Source: Gammaproteobacteria bacterium (lineage in GTDB: Bacteria > Pseudomonadota > Gammaproteobacteria > UBA6429 > Thiohalophilaceae). From it: 7,248 bases of DNA. Every line of letters starts with the position of its first letter. Within the stretch, counting starts at the first letter, position 1. Made by a program: the position numbers and the translations under genes. This document shows, one piece after another, positions 6,790 through 7,248 of this stretch. The notes below the pieces were generated by a model that saw only the letters and a list, made by a program, of their open reading frames with translations, did not search any database and was not told where the DNA came from. The stretch is taken from contig JAOUOK010000078.1 of assembly GCA_029880425.1 (NCBI GenBank), forward strand, positions 1 to 7,248. The letters run 5' to 3'.

Positions 6790-6841
6790 GCTATGACTGG
6801 AATCAGCAAGTTAGATTCCGGTCGTGGCAATATTTTATCTT
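6790..6841. terminator. Bidirectional hairpin terminator between convergent genes
   Basis: Bases 6790-6804 pair with 6814-6828 to give a 15-bp stem, including three G-T wobbles, around a 9-base loop (AGCAAGTTA). The core GACTGGAATC / GATTCCGGTC is nearly perfect. On the plus strand it is followed by TATTTTATCTT, a broken T-tract; on the minus strand it is followed by CTTTATTTTTTAC, a better T-tract. It sits between the hydrolase stop (6775) and the DUF2799 stop (6851), which are convergent, so it likely ends transcription from both sides. Confidence 0.8.
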
Positions 6842-6850
6842 CTTTGATAT

Positions 6851-7248
6851 TTAATGATAGCCGCTTTGATGTTTCATTCTCGAAACTCTACGAGATTGCT
6901 TGTTAATATCATAATCTAAAGCAGATAAATTACTTTTCGCTTTACCGAGTTCTTCGGCAATTTCTTTAGTTTCATTGAGTATGATTACAGCTTTTACTTT
7001 TGATAAGCGGCCACTGATCAGCTGTTCTTCCTTAAAACGAAGTTCATCTTCTAACCTGTGAATATAACCTTGTTCTTTTTGATGCTGGTTTTTTAGATTT
7101 TTAAGAATTTGTACTTCTTTATAAACTGCGAGGCCGTAGTCCAAGGCTTCAACGAAATCTATCTCGTTATGACGTGCGCAGATACCATTGTAACGGTAAC
7201 CAGAGAGCCCGCGGTTATAACCGGTAGTCGGTGTGCAATACTGTACTA
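6851..7248 (-). CDS. DUF2799 family protein, C-terminal part; N-terminus beyond the window
   Basis: The minus-strand frame is open from the right edge (first whole codon at 7246) to the TAA at 6851, giving about 131 visible residues. The first 34 carry the pattern I associate with DUF2799: YCTPTTGYNRG followed by GYRYNGIC, with paired cysteines at visible residues 4 and 23, then FVEALDYGLAVY. A TTG at 7144 could look like a start, but the conserved region lies upstream of it, so the gene continues out of the window. After the conserved part, residues about 40-115 are charged and helical (KNLKNQHQKEQ, RLEDELRFKEEQ, EIAEELGKAKSN), suggesting a coiled coil, and the tail is basic (KQSRRVSRMKH). 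Complete members often begin with a signal or lipoprotein peptide, which cannot be checked here. The function of the family is unknown. It converges on the hydrolase gene. Confidence 0.82.
   Translation of the reverse strand, partial: VQYCTPTTGYNRGLSGYRYNGICARHNEIDFVEALDYGLAVYKEVQILKNLKNQHQKEQGYIHRLEDELRFKEEQLISGRLSKVKAVIILNETKEIAEELGKAKSNLSALDYDINKQSRRVSRMKHQSGYH

Noticed and set aside
1..7248. Defence island, prophage, insertion sequence or CRISPR array
   Set aside because: No integrase, transposase, Cas, nuclease or toxin signature, no spaced direct repeats and no flanking terminal repeats were found; the genes are chromosomal housekeeping or stress types.

Overview
The window looks like a chromosomal stretch of a gammaproteobacterium with moderate to low GC. 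The clearest evidence is an ABC-F protein that matches the E. coli YheS type closely along its whole length, a GcvR-type double-ACT protein, an NnrS protein and a DUF2799 protein, a mix typical of Gammaproteobacteria. NnrS suggests exposure to nitric oxide or a nitrogen-oxide lifestyle, but no denitrification enzyme is visible. I see no phage, transposon, CRISPR, tRNA or rRNA signal.

There are three transcription blocks. Block 1 (minus strand, about 2.4 kb down to position 1) reads in order: a B12-binding-domain radical SAM enzyme (839-2395), a GcvR-like ACT-domain regulator (265-792), and the N-terminus of a membrane protein cut by the left window edge (1-232). Gaps are 46 and 32 bp, so co-transcription is possible, although a -10-like element in front of gcvR could give it its own promoter. 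Block 2 (plus strand) reads yheS-like ABC-F translation factor (2823-4724), nnrS (4761-5957) and an exported dienelactone-hydrolase-family protein (5987-6775), with gaps of 36 and 29 bp, which looks like an operon. Block 3 (minus strand, right edge) is the C-terminal part of a DUF2799 protein (6851-7248), convergent with block 2. A long hairpin at 6790-6828 with T-rich flanks on both sides probably terminates both.

Blocks 1 and 2 diverge from an AT-rich intergenic region (2396-2822) that must hold both promoters. It contains a clean 8-bp inverted repeat near the radical SAM side, and an extended -10-like element placed so that the ABC-F mRNA could start almost at its ATG.

Most of the window is ordinary housekeeping or stress-response content. 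The parts with most unexplained biology are the radical SAM enzyme, whose substrate is not evident and whose neighbours give no biosynthetic context, and the grouping of a ribosome-associated ABC-F protein, a nitric-oxide-response membrane protein and an exported cysteine hydrolase. I do not see convincing evidence for a new multi-gene defence or mobile system.
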